The position numbers and the translations under genes were made by a program. A stretch of DNA of 64,000 nucleotides from Rhodohalobacter sp. 614A (GTDB taxonomy: Bacteria > Bacteroidota > Rhodothermia > Balneolales > Balneolaceae), in the NCBI RefSeq assembly GCF_021462415.1, contig NZ_JAKEDS010000003.1:524743-588742 (forward strand). Direction: 5' to 3'. This document shows, piece by piece, positions 47,701 to 56,342 of the stretch; position 1 is the first letter of the stretch, and the number at the start of each line of letters is the position of its first letter. The notes under the pieces were generated by a model. That model was not told where the DNA came from, ran no database searches, and worked only from the letters and a program-made list of their open reading frames with translations.

Positions 47701-48918
47701 ATGATGCGTCATATAGGTTAGAGCGGCACTTAATTGTATCTCATCGCTTCCTGTAATAATGAGTCCGTTGGTTTCTTCTCCGAACATTTCTTCACGGATT
47801 TCAATCCGCCCATTTTCGCTGGATGTCAGTGAATCGTCATCGGCCAGTTTTCCCTTAATTCGGTCTGTCACACCCACCAATACCGGAAATCCCTGAGAGC
47901 CAAATGTATCCATTTCATTGGCCGGAAATACGAATGGAAGTTTTAATCCGGCTGTTTCAAATCCTGCACGGGCAGCAAAGTTTATGAACTCCACCGGACT
48001 CTCCGTTCCCGCGTAGGCAATGTAAGAGCGGCTGTCATCCGGAACTTTGTCTTTATTGGTATCTGTATAAATTCCGCTGATGGTATAGAATTCAGAAATA
48101 TCAAAAAATGCAGAAGCGGAAGATGAATGATCACCACCATTTCCTTCGCTCTGGGGTTGGGTGCTATCCGATTGGAAGGTGAGAATATTCGCATCCTGAA
48201 AGTTCAGTTCGAGCTGATAAATACCGCTTCCCAATAATTTCTGTTTCCACTCTGTCCTTTCATCCGATGATAATTGATACTCCTCCTCAAAAATATCCCC
48301 GCTGCCGGTAATGGTGGCAAACATTTTGGTAATTCCTTTTTTTCCACTGCTCACAATCATTTTATCAAACAGGATATCTTCAAACTCTATCTCCTTGTCT
48401 CCGAGCAGGGTGAGGATTTTTTTCTTAAATCCTTCCAAATCATAATTCGAGTTTCCATCAACCGCAGGATACATTCCACTCAGGTAGTTCGATGCTGCCA
48501 ACAATCCCGTTGCGTCGTAACCTTTAACAGACAGGTCAGAATCTTTCAGTTGAATAAATCCCTGCCCCGGTGCAAGTGAAGTGCTGTTTGCATCCGGATC
48601 GATCCAAATAGCAATTTCCCCTTCTTTTGCAGAATATCCGTTTTGGAAACGTACCAAATCCAAATCCATGGCAGTCGTTTCAAAACCGATGCGGGCGGCT
48701 ATATTTGATGCCGCAATAATCTGGGCTTCCGTGGGTTTATCGGGCAAAATGAGTTTACCATTAACCTTATCAATCAATGAATCGGATGTGGTATCAAACA
48801 ACATATATCCGGGAGAAAAAATACCGGATAAATCAGACGTGTTTTGAGTTGCAAAAGCAGTCCCAAAATGTGTTAAAAATGTTATGACAGATATTAAAAC
48901 CAGAGAAAGTTTATTCAT
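44797..48918 (-). CDS. very large M14 zinc carboxypeptidase, exported
   Basis: 1373 residues from the ATG at 48918, which gives a clean signal peptide (about 1-24, ending AFA); a longer frame starts at 48972 inside a terminator hairpin. The zinc carboxypeptidase domain is at the C-terminal end: GRQHANEF (His about 1066, Glu about 1069), NPDGANLA and the third ligand in INMHGY, with a Glu in SLVSEAPDEPA as the candidate catalytic base. The roughly 1000 residues before it form repeated beta-rich and helical segments that I cannot assign. Usual M14 enzymes are 300-500 residues. Placed after an inducible SusC-SusD pair, it likely trims peptides captured at the surface. Confidence 0.87.
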   Translation of the reverse strand: MNKLSLVLISVITFLTHFGTAFATQNTSDLSGIFSPGYMLFDTTSDSLIDKVNGKLILPDKPTEAQIIAASNIAARIGFETTAMDLDLVRFQNGYSAKEGEIAIWIDPDANSTSLAPGQGFIQLKDSDLSVKGYDATGLLAASNYLSGMYPAVDGNSNYDLEGFKKKILTLLGDKEIEFEDILFDKMIVSSGKKGITKMFATITGSGDIFEEEYQLSSDERTEWKQKLLGSGIYQLELNFQDANILTFQSDSTQPQSEGNGGDHSSSASAFFDISEFYTISGIYTDTNKDKVPDDSRSYIAYAGTESPVEFINFAARAGFETAGLKLPFVFPANEMDTFGSQGFPVLVGVTDRIKGKLADDDSLTSSENGRIEIREEMFGEETNGLIITGSDEIQLSAALTYMTHHLPYVWDFGKGNVTLEEVQTEARRFFQGISGAGQVANGIEKLDTWLSRLEGKELENLDIELAAKEIPEGLDSFISQRVQNQVTVNQVDVETYKTGFGVDEPIFSEEITIPWEVNDFWEMFNADVLPNITENSKGSIVLRVSESPEIREQIKEQIYDKLNEKSVSEEDIDVQVLNAYKQGFSWIENVVIPQLKDEKVDSINIQYKHLRDSEEIKWQTSASKTRWLQEIYPIDTFLENELDISSVDVSFTPVYSPDHTYTFEAFDKKGETVFSDVFDPKYVIRPYFDLFPEYDSLRVTTGWLTAEIDGEKIADDRIKTDLERFWDHMQTDTYQKVLDYVMDIQDGKPDPDLAPYFDELKFEITLSEPDYRLGILEEQISSLEALHEDIYFETILFFDLIGNRYGVGDLSYPGRILPYIMPSEDGKPGHAKIYFTGKKKGRPEVVLRYKEKDHETKELYYELPNIQVEEPALTGLEIGADEEIANLIFELDVDKEENPYEELKARGSESYIDNVFISSERLTGILNAHEKLRENNLFSSSLSVEGIKNITFRFALEDSTGWISEKTLTQTSEAQPIVRSAPYDENFEYSGQNLVQWDTPIPPAETNEILSKLNTFDNIQVYYAATSLLGEKVYVMDLLPPTESRYISQAKLNAMKPTLFISGRQHANEFSSTSHILKLAEKAATDPEYSKYLNKVNLVLHPITNPDGANLAVDLNKINPYHMHHAGYLGPLAVDITRDQNNLDPRYEVAKVRREVQEEWLPDVYINMHGYPPHEWVQYFAGYSAWMSSRDRGPRSNNYWIPRGYFLTGFSWYDHEDFSSSKDLSFALLDSISAHVDAVPEMRKVNLEMQTRYKKYRSQEDAYGEFYMNDIWVNAPLKGIENTGDGYRDPRITYFSLVSEAPDEPAAGEWMQMNAAAGVAHSTGALQYLYNGKFDTTTTSKSVGDRFLRSKYRVKPVLPDSLYEKYHSEVEE

Positions 48919-48939
48919 AAGTATTGTTTTACCGTTCAG

Positions 48940-48978
48940 AAAAATTGGTGTGTGGATCAAGTGATGATCCACACACCA
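48940..48978 (-). terminator. strong hairpin between susD and the M14 peptidase gene
   Basis: A perfect 14-base stem, TGGTGTGTGGATCA with TGATCCACACACCA and a 5-base loop, followed on the minus strand by ATTTTTC. It stands 73 bases past the susD stop and only about 21 bases before the M14 start codon, leaving no room for a separate promoter downstream; it may be a partial terminator or attenuator. Confidence 0.85.
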
Positions 48979-49051
48979 GTGTTAGGAGTTATGAGGTCTT
49001 AACTCAACTACTCTAACTTTAACCAAAAACCATGTCGTGGATGATCACGAA

Positions 49052-50596
49052 TTATTGATCCCACCAAACGTGCGTTGTTAAATCATCCGCACCATTCAGA
49101 TTGGAAACGGCTTGCGAAAGATTATCTCCGTTTAACGATTGTTCACTTAACGGATAAATCCACCGTTTGGGAACTTCATCAAGAAGAGCATCGCGTCCCG
49201 GTTCCAATACGGGATAATTCAATCGTTTCCACTCGTGCCAGCCTTGCACGCCCTGGTTGTAAAACTTAATCCATTTCTGAAGGCCAATCAGTTCTCTCCA
49301 TTGTGATGGATTCCAGGCCACACCCGGCTGCTGAAGATATTCGGCGATTTCCTGGTCTGTAATGCCGGAAGGAAATTCACTTTCTTTCAAACCAAGTGTG
49401 TTATAGGTATCATCTCCGGGAAAACTGCTTAAAACGGCATCCAATTTCTCCTGAGAATACATATGCATATTGGCTGTAATAGCTTCTTCGTATAAATCAC
49501 CTGCTGATTTTCCGGGGACATCCAGCCAGCCTCTTGCGGAGGCTTCACTAAATATGAAGAGAACTTCGGAATAGGTCATAATCACACCGGGTGTTGTGGG
49601 AGCCACGAAATATGCCCCGATGGGTGATACGTTGCTGTTGGTGTATCCTGCACCTTGCTCTAATCCAACCGGTAAGCCTATGATTTCGCTTGTCTGGCCT
49701 GTGGGCGCTGCGTATATCCGTAACCTGGGATCGTTCAAAGCCGATAAATTATCCACAACTGTGGCACTGACTTTATCATCTTCCCGAAGGCGGTACTGTT
49801 CATTATCCGGATGGTTGTTTGGATATTGCAGATAGGGTTTTAAAGCGTTGTCAGAATTACTTTCAAAGTATCCGCCCGCCGTATAAACTTCCTGAATACC
49901 GGCTTGTGCCACGCCTGGTTTCACTTCAGATAATCTCATATAAACCCGAAGTTTTAGCGAGGTAGCAAACTTTTTCCATTTGGTCATATCACCGTTATAA
50001 ATCAAATCTTCGCTGCCAAACGGACTGGAAGACTCATCGATTATATTGATGGCATGATCTAATTGTACGATCAAATCTTCATAAATCGACTCCTGTGAAT
50101 CATACTTTGGGTTGATCACTTTCTGTTCCAGAGGTGCATTTCCCAGGTTCGCTTCTGTGTAGGGAATATCACCCCAAAGGTCCGTCATATTTTGAGCAAT
50201 CCATGTTTTTAATATCACTGCGATTGCCTCCTGATTGACATTATTGGTCTCCTCAGCGGCAATTTCTATCTGATTTAAATTTTCCAGGATATTGATATAG
50301 AACGTAGACCAATGTCCGTTAGAACTGGAAGGGCTGTAATCATAAATCCCAGAACTTGCGTACAGAAGATTCGAATAATACTGTACGTACAAATTGCTGA
50401 TATCCAGTCCGCCAACGCTGAGGTCAACGGCGGCCTCTTCGGCGTAAGGAAGCACATATCTTGCATCTGCCGTTGGATTCGCATTGGGATTGGAATTGAC
50501 CTCCTCAAACCCGTTGTCGCAACTTATCATCCCAAAGAACGAGATTACTATAACTATTGCTGTTGGTGTGTTTATTTTTTTGAACATAGCAAACAT
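49052..50596 (-). CDS. SusD/RagB family outer membrane lipoprotein (second pair)
   Basis: 514 residues from the ATG at 50596; upstream frame to 50698 runs into susC and adds an implausible N-terminus. A lipobox GMISC (Cys about 26) is preceded by a hydrophobic helix. The sequence resembles the SusD-like 2 subgroup (SusD and RagB-like, starting NPNANPTADARYVLP). It follows its SusC partner by 19 bases. Ligand unknown; the neighbouring peptidase and oxoprolinase suggest peptides. Confidence 0.9.
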   Translation of the reverse strand: MFAMFKKINTPTAIVIVISFFGMISCDNGFEEVNSNPNANPTADARYVLPYAEEAAVDLSVGGLDISNLYVQYYSNLLYASSGIYDYSPSSSNGHWSTFYINILENLNQIEIAAEETNNVNQEAIAVILKTWIAQNMTDLWGDIPYTEANLGNAPLEQKVINPKYDSQESIYEDLIVQLDHAINIIDESSSPFGSEDLIYNGDMTKWKKFATSLKLRVYMRLSEVKPGVAQAGIQEVYTAGGYFESNSDNALKPYLQYPNNHPDNEQYRLREDDKVSATVVDNLSALNDPRLRIYAAPTGQTSEIIGLPVGLEQGAGYTNSNVSPIGAYFVAPTTPGVIMTYSEVLFIFSEASARGWLDVPGKSAGDLYEEAITANMHMYSQEKLDAVLSSFPGDDTYNTLGLKESEFPSGITDQEIAEYLQQPGVAWNPSQWRELIGLQKWIKFYNQGVQGWHEWKRLNYPVLEPGRDALLDEVPKRWIYPLSEQSLNGDNLSQAVSNLNGADDLTTHVWWDQ

Positions 50597-50615
50597 GTTA
50601 ATTTTTATAATTTCC

Positions 50616-53600
50616 TTAGAATGAGACATTGACATTAAAACCATAAGTACGAACCGGCGGAATCTGGTTGGATTCAATACCTTGCATATTGCCAGCACTT
50701 AAAGCCGTTTCCGGATCAATATGTGGCACTTTTTTATCGATGATCCAGAGGTTACGCCCAATAAGAGCGAAATCTACACTTTTGATAAAGAACTGCTGCA
50801 GAATATCAGTAGGCAGTGAATAAGTCAGTCTGACTTCCCTCAGCTTTATAAAACTGGCATCAAAAATGGTGGATTCTGTCACATTTGAGAAATGACGGTT
50901 GTACGGGTAAACGGTACTCATATCAATAGGAATATCATTCGGCGTGCCGTCTTGTTTAACAGCTCCCGAAGCGTGCCGGCCGCCATCGAATACAAAGGTG
51001 TTGACACGTCCGTCCAGCGTTTCGATATAGGTGCCGGCGTATCGGCCCCACCGGTATCCATCCGAATGAATCACACCACCTTGTTTTGTATCAATAAGAA
51101 AGCTGAACGCCCAATTTTTGTAATTAAACTGGTTGTTGATACTTCCGGACCAATCAGGAGCATAGGTTCCAAAAGACCGGATTTCATTATCGGCAATGGG
51201 AATTCCACGATCATCAACCACAATATTTCCGCTCTCATCCCGCAGATATCCGGTTCCGTACAAGGTACCAAAAGCTTCTCCCGGTCTTGCTTCTACCGAG
51301 GCTCCACGGCCGCCAATCACATAACTTTCAAGGCCTTCGGCCAGGCTTATCACTTCATTTCGGTTGCGGGTATAGTTAATCAGCATATCCCACGTAAAGT
51401 CCGAGGTCTGTACGATTGTACTTGATAGCGTAAGCTCTACTCCGTGGTTTTCAATTTCACCGACGTTAATAATCTGTGTGTTATATCCAGAAGCTTTGGA
51501 GATCTGTACCGGGAGAATCTGGTCTTTTGTATTCGACTGGTAATAGGTGGCATCCAGGCCAAGACGATTATCCAGAAATCTCATTTCAAGACCGACTTCC
51601 CAAGAAGCTGTTTGTTCTGGTTTTAATCCTTTGTTGGCAATCTCATTGTTAATTGCATAAGTCGCGATATTGCCAATGGGATCTTGTGAAGCATATACCG
51701 TTTCAAGCTGATAGGGACTGGTATCACTCCCTACACGGGTCCAGCCGCCACGGGCTTTTCCATAGGTGAACCACGAAGGCGCAGCAAAAAGATCAGTGAA
51801 GACCAAACTCAAACTTGCTGACGGATAAAAATAAGAGTTGTTCTCTTTTGGTAATGTGGATGACCAGTCATTCCGCCCTGTAATATCCAGATATACCAAA
51901 TCTTTATAGCCGATGGTTGCTGAACCATAAATACTGTTCACCTCTTTCTCAGATTGGAAATCAACGAGAGTTGGGCGTACAGCAGCATTTTCGAGTGTAA
52001 AAACACCAGGCAAACTTAACTGACTTGCATGGCCGCTATTATAGTTATAGGTATTCTGCAGATTTTCGGCACCAAGCATCCCTGAAAGAGAAATCAAAGA
52101 ACTTAAATCTGTATTGGCTCTCACCATAAACCGGGAAGACCACTCTTTTATGTATCGGGTTGATTCCAAATATTCACCGTCTGGCGTACGATGACTGCCT
52201 TGCGCATACCGGGCTTCGCGGCGATCGACATACCAATCTGTTCCGGTAAACCCTTCCATTTGCAGCCAATCGTTAACATCATAATTCAGTGTAACCCCAC
52301 CAATAATTCTATCTCTGTTTTGGGAGTTGGTGTTTTCGTATTGAATCCAATAGGGATTTTCGTGAACCGAACTCCAATTCCTCATATTTCCACTTTCATC
52401 TTTGTAATCACTAAGACGATCCATATCAATTTGCCGTGCCGTCCACTGGCCAATGGTAAACATGATGTTGTTCCAGTTATACCCTTGTTCAGCCCGGTTT
52501 AATGCTTCCAGGTCAATATAATTTGCACGAGCTTCGGCCCTCAATCGATTGGTGATGTTCATTCCCCCGTTGAATGAAATATTTGCCCGGTGCATTTTGG
52601 CATTGGGTACAATTCCGGTTTGGTCCAGGTTTGTGAAAGAAAGCCTGAAATTTGCATCCTCTTTACTTCCGGAAAGCGAAATGGAATTATTAAAAACTGA
52701 ACCGGTATTGAAAAAGCTTCTTGTATTTCCGGAATGAGATTCCCATGGCGCGGGCTCGCCATTTGACCACCATTGTACAATTTGCAAACCTTCATCCAAA
52801 GGCGGGCCCCAGCTTTCACCTACGTCATCAAATACTCCTCCCCCTCTTCCATCTACATAGGAAAATTGCGGGACTCCGTTTTCATCAATTTTACCCTGAC
52901 CAAATTTATTTTGGTACTCCGGGAATTCCAGGATCGTTTGAAATTGAGTACTGCTGCTAATATCCACACCAATACCATTATTTTGGCTGCCGTCTTTTGT
53001 AGTGATGACAACAGCACCATTGGCCGCACGGGACCCGTACAAGGCAGCAGCATTCGGACCTTTCAGTACCGTAATACTTTCAATATCCTCGGGATTGATA
53101 TCCATCGCTGCGTTTCCATAGTCAACTTCACTTGTGGTCCAGCCATAAGCGCCGGCTCCATCAAAATTGGAGTTATCTATATACACGCCGTCGATAATAA
53201 AAAGAGGTTGATTATCTCCCGAAAGGGAACTTACACCACGAAGCACAATTCTCGAAGATCCTCCAACATTTCCTGTTGCGCTGACAATATCAACCCCGGC
53301 TACGCGACCTTGCAAAGAATTTATAAGGTTTGTCTCTTTTGCCTTGGTTAGTTCTTCAAAATCGACGGACTGCGATGCGTAACCCAAAGATCGCTGCTCC
53401 CGCTGAACACCAAACGCCGTTACGACAACATCATCCAGTCCATACACGCTTGGCTGAAGGGAAATATTCAGTTCAACTTCTTCCTCCTCAATCACAACTT
53501 CTGTTGAATATTCCTGATACCCTACAAAAGATGCCTGTACAGTATAGGTTCCAAAAGGCACCTCTGTAATTTCAAACCTTCCATCCAAATCGCTGGGCGC

Positions 53601-54167
53601 CCCTATTTGAAGTTCATCAATGTATACATTCACTCCCGGCAGCGTTTCTCCGGTTGCGGCATCATTGACAATACCGGTAATCGTCCCTTCTTCAAACTGG
53701 ACCGAAGCCGTTGCTTCTTCTATATCCGGATCGACTATAATGGCCAAATGACCATTTTCTGATATTGCATATCGCAGGCTGGTGCCGTTCAAAACCTCCC
53801 ATAATGCATTGTTAATCGTAATTTTATGATTTGTTAACGAAACCCTTTTAGAAAGAGGAACAATTTGAGGGCTGTAGGAAAGTTTTAAACCTGCTTTGCC
53901 AGCAATCTCAAGTAAAGCATGTTCAAGAGTTCCGTTTTCAATATCTAACGATATTACTTTTTCAAGTACAGCAGAATTTTTACCAGATAATTCCAATCCT
54001 GTTGTAACATTGTATTTTTCAGCTACTACAAGTTCTCCTTGGGCTGTTGTCGGCTCAGAGTTATTATTCTGGGCCATTATCGGAGTCGCAAAAAAACAAA
54101 CTGAGAGCTGTACATAAAGCAGTACCTTAAGTTTGTTTACTATTTGTCCTGTATCTATTCTGAGCAT
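50616..54167 (-). CDS. SusC family TonB-dependent receptor with STN signalling domain
   Basis: 1183-residue outer-membrane transporter. Signal peptide (to about 32), then a secretin/TonB short N-terminal domain (about 70-145; ISLDIENGTLEHALLEIAG), a carboxypeptidase-D-like domain (about 160-240; GETLPGVNVYID), the plug with VVVTAFGVQREQRSLGYA and the SusC hallmark NAAALYGSRAANGAVVITT, and the barrel ending in YGFNVNVSF. The STN domain is the part that contacts a FecR anti-sigma factor when ligand binds. fecR and its sigma gene stand directly upstream, so this receptor should both import and report its substrate. Confidence 0.94.
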   Translation of the reverse strand: MLRIDTGQIVNKLKVLLYVQLSVCFFATPIMAQNNNSEPTTAQGELVVAEKYNVTTGLELSGKNSAVLEKVISLDIENGTLEHALLEIAGKAGLKLSYSPQIVPLSKRVSLTNHKITINNALWEVLNGTSLRYAISENGHLAIIVDPDIEEATASVQFEEGTITGIVNDAATGETLPGVNVYIDELQIGAPSDLDGRFEITEVPFGTYTVQASFVGYQEYSTEVVIEEEEVELNISLQPSVYGLDDVVVTAFGVQREQRSLGYASQSVDFEELTKAKETNLINSLQGRVAGVDIVSATGNVGGSSRIVLRGVSSLSGDNQPLFIIDGVYIDNSNFDGAGAYGWTTSEVDYGNAAMDINPEDIESITVLKGPNAAALYGSRAANGAVVITTKDGSQNNGIGVDISSSTQFQTILEFPEYQNKFGQGKIDENGVPQFSYVDGRGGGVFDDVGESWGPPLDEGLQIVQWWSNGEPAPWESHSGNTRSFFNTGSVFNNSISLSGSKEDANFRLSFTNLDQTGIVPNAKMHRANISFNGGMNITNRLRAEARANYIDLEALNRAEQGYNWNNIMFTIGQWTARQIDMDRLSDYKDESGNMRNWSSVHENPYWIQYENTNSQNRDRIIGGVTLNYDVNDWLQMEGFTGTDWYVDRREARYAQGSHRTPDGEYLESTRYIKEWSSRFMVRANTDLSSLISLSGMLGAENLQNTYNYNSGHASQLSLPGVFTLENAAVRPTLVDFQSEKEVNSIYGSATIGYKDLVYLDITGRNDWSSTLPKENNSYFYPSASLSLVFTDLFAAPSWFTYGKARGGWTRVGSDTSPYQLETVYASQDPIGNIATYAINNEIANKGLKPEQTASWEVGLEMRFLDNRLGLDATYYQSNTKDQILPVQISKASGYNTQIINVGEIENHGVELTLSSTIVQTSDFTWDMLINYTRNRNEVISLAEGLESYVIGGRGASVEARPGEAFGTLYGTGYLRDESGNIVVDDRGIPIADNEIRSFGTYAPDWSGSINNQFNYKNWAFSFLIDTKQGGVIHSDGYRWGRYAGTYIETLDGRVNTFVFDGGRHASGAVKQDGTPNDIPIDMSTVYPYNRHFSNVTESTIFDASFIKLREVRLTYSLPTDILQQFFIKSVDFALIGRNLWIIDKKVPHIDPETALSAGNMQGIESNQIPPVRTYGFNVNVSF

Positions 54168-54236
54168 ATGTATGTATACCTTAGTTGTGAATTGTGCGTC
54201 GGTTTTAATGACACGATAAACTGATTGTTTAAGGGG

Positions 54237-55301
54237 CTATTTAGCTTCGTAGTTTATAAAAGTTATTTTGTCACCATCTCTTATATAGCGAAGGTGCAGG
54301 GTTGCAGCTACCACATTGAGAACTTCACCCATGGGTTCATCACTAAACTCGGCCGTTAGCTTTGGAAAGCCGGATGTGGAATCCGGTACTTTAATATCGA
54401 TGTTATACCAGCGTTCCAGCTTGCTTACCACTTCATTGAATGGAGTACTTTCAAAAATCAGCAGGCCGTCTTTCCAGCCTAAATACTGATTCAAATCATT
54501 CTTATAGAACACACTTGCGTTTCCGTCCTCGTAGATTTCGGCTACTTCATTTTGTGTGAGTTCTTCGAATTTATGTCCTGTACTGTCGTTTCTTCCAAAA
54601 GCAACCTTCCCTTCCTCTACCACCGCAGTTACTTTTTGTGTGGGATGAGTGAGAACGGCAAACTTGGTTCCCAGAACCTGTGTAAATGTATTTTTTGAGT
54701 AGACGATAAATGGGCGGTCTGCATCCGGATATACCTCGAAATATGCATCTCCCGCCAAGTATAGCTCCCTGTTTTTTTCTCCATAGTCTGCTGGAATACG
54801 AATTTTGCTGTCTGCATTTAAAACAACTCTCGAACCGTCTTTTAACCGGAAGGTGGTGCGCTGCCCTTTTTTAGTTATGATTTCCTGCATGGCTATTTCC
54901 GCATCGGTATTTTTCTGCTCTGCTGAGGAAGAAAACCGGGCCGCCACATAAAGTGTAGCCATGGCCAAAATCAAAATGGATGCGGCTACATACAACCACG
55001 GCAAAATATTAGATCGGCTTTTATGCGAAGAGCTATATAAATGCTGGAGTTGTTCATCAATTCTTTTTTCTGGTGAATCAATGCCGCCCAATCTCGCCTC
55101 TACTCTATCAAGAGCTTTTTGAGCATTTGGCTTGAATTCCTTTTTAGGTTCAACATCCCACACTCTTTTTATATGCGCCAGGTAACGCCGGTTGTCTCTG
55201 TCTTCTTTCAGCCAGTTTTCGACACGTTTCTGTTCCGCCCGGGAACAGTGTCCTGACAAATATTTAACTAAAAGTGCAACATCCATGATTTGTGCTTTCA
55301 A
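54237..55301 (-). CDS. FecR family anti-sigma factor
   Basis: 354-residue single-pass inner-membrane regulator. N-terminal cytosolic anti-sigma region (about 1-95; LSGHCSRAEQKRVENWL), one transmembrane helix (about 103-123; WLYVAASILILAMATLYVAA), and a periplasmic FecR domain with TTFRLKDGSRVVLNADS, followed by a DUF4974-like C-terminal domain. It relays SusC occupancy to the ECF sigma factor. An ATG at 55286 (MDVALL) is an alternative start. Its transcript is separated from the sigma gene by a terminator and three TCAGGAA repeats. Confidence 0.93.
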   Translation of the reverse strand: MKAQIMDVALLVKYLSGHCSRAEQKRVENWLKEDRDNRRYLAHIKRVWDVEPKKEFKPNAQKALDRVEARLGGIDSPEKRIDEQLQHLYSSSHKSRSNILPWLYVAASILILAMATLYVAARFSSSAEQKNTDAEIAMQEIITKKGQRTTFRLKDGSRVVLNADSKIRIPADYGEKNRELYLAGDAYFEVYPDADRPFIVYSKNTFTQVLGTKFAVLTHPTQKVTAVVEEGKVAFGRNDSTGHKFEELTQNEVAEIYEDGNASVFYKNDLNQYLGWKDGLLIFESTPFNEVVSKLERWYNIDIKVPDSTSGFPKLTAEFSDEPMGEVLNVVAATLHLRYIRDGDKITFINYEAK

Positions 55302-55357
55302 TTACATTACTACACCTAACACGAATGAAAAGGAAGGCACCCTAAAAAAAATCTGTA

Positions 55358-55420
55358 TTTCAGGAAAAAAAATTTAAAAACCGTAAACTGTTTCAGGAAA
55401 ACCCTTGAAAAATCAGGAAT
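55358..55420. promoter_or_regulatory. three TCAGGAA repeats upstream of fecR
   Basis: TTTCAGGAAAA occurs at 55358-55368 and again, identically, at 55391-55401, with a shorter copy (AATCAGGAAT) at 55411-55420. Starts of the first two are 33 bases apart, about three helical turns. They lie between the sigma terminator and the fecR start, the expected place for control of fecR-susCD by the sigma factor or another regulator. Confidence 0.45.
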
Positions 55421-55490
55421 GCTTTCATAAAAAACTTCTGAGGGATTATTCTAAAAGAAAGGCTGGCAACAAATATTCCCTGGCTCCAAT

Positions 55491-55534
55491 CAAAAAGAAA
55501 CACAAACCATTTCTAACACTCAGGCGGTGTTTCT
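55491..55534 (-). terminator. intrinsic terminator of the sigma factor gene
   Basis: On the minus strand AGAAACAC (55534-55527) pairs with GTGTTTCT (55503-55496), with an inner CAC/GTG pairing, followed by TTTTTG. It starts immediately after the sigma stop codon, so the sigma gene is transcribed alone. Confidence 0.7.
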
Positions 55535-55535
55535 C

Positions 55536-56114
55536 TTATTTATAGAGCGAATTCTTCTCGTTTTTAAGAGCTACTCTAATGATTTCGAACGTTTTGCTGA
55601 TGTGATATTCAACCGTTTTTACAGAGATGTCTAAGATATCGGCTATTTCTTCGTAAGAAAGTCCATCCGTTTTGCACAATTTGAAAATCTGTCTCGTTTT
55701 TTCAGGAAGTACTTCAATCAGATTTTGAATGCGACTCTCAAACTTATCATGATCTAAATTTTCAGTATTCTGGTCCGTATTGCTCCTGTTAAGAGTAATT
55801 CTAAGCATCGATAACTTTTTATATACCATATCCTGGTGTTCTATAAAATCCAGAGCTTCATTTTTTACAGCCTGGTAAAGATATGGCTTCAGGTTCCTTA
55901 TATCTTTCAACTCCTCTCTTCGCTCCCACATCTTCACAAAAACTTCCTGTACCAGGTCTTCGGCAATAATCCGGGATTTTATATAGCGGTAGGCAAACAA
56001 ACACAGTCTCTCATAATACTGAATAAAGAGAGTTCTGAATGCGTCGGAATTCCCCTCTTGAATTTCTTTTAAACAGTTTTCCTCGTTAAAATGAGAATGG
56101 TGGATATGATTCAT
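55536..56114 (-). CDS. RNA polymerase sigma-70 factor, ECF (Bacteroidota expansion type)
   Basis: 192-residue ECF sigma factor with region 2 (AEDLVQEVFVKMWERREEL, LKPYLYQAVKN) and region 4 (LPEKTRQIFKLCKTDGLSYE, then IADILDISVKTVEYHISK). It matches the sigma factors that pair with FecR and STN-type SusC. It should direct transcription of the downstream fecR-susC-susD genes when the receptor is engaged. Confidence 0.94.
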   Translation of the reverse strand: MNHIHHSHFNEENCLKEIQEGNSDAFRTLFIQYYERLCLFAYRYIKSRIIAEDLVQEVFVKMWERREELKDIRNLKPYLYQAVKNEALDFIEHQDMVYKKLSMLRITLNRSNTDQNTENLDHDKFESRIQNLIEVLPEKTRQIFKLCKTDGLSYEEIADILDISVKTVEYHISKTFEIIRVALKNEKNSLYK

Positions 56115-56342
56115 CTAGAACAAAAAGGAGATAAACTAATTAATTACTACAATGCAAGAATAACTCATTAATATTTTAGGTGCAAAAAAACTTCATCCTT
56201 AATTAACATTTAGGATAAAAAAGTTATAAATAGACCTCATACAAATCGTATTCTCCATCTTAATTGTATATCAACTTTACAATCTTTTCAACAACCGCCA
56301 TCTGTATCCGTTGCCGAACGGCTATGTGAAAGATTGAATCAG

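Noticed and set aside
48919-48972. Longer M14 start at 48972
   Set aside because: It lies inside the terminator hairpin and would place 18 residues before a complete signal peptide.
50597-50698. Longer start for the second SusD
   Set aside because: It runs into the susC gene and delays the lipoprotein signal by more than 30 residues.
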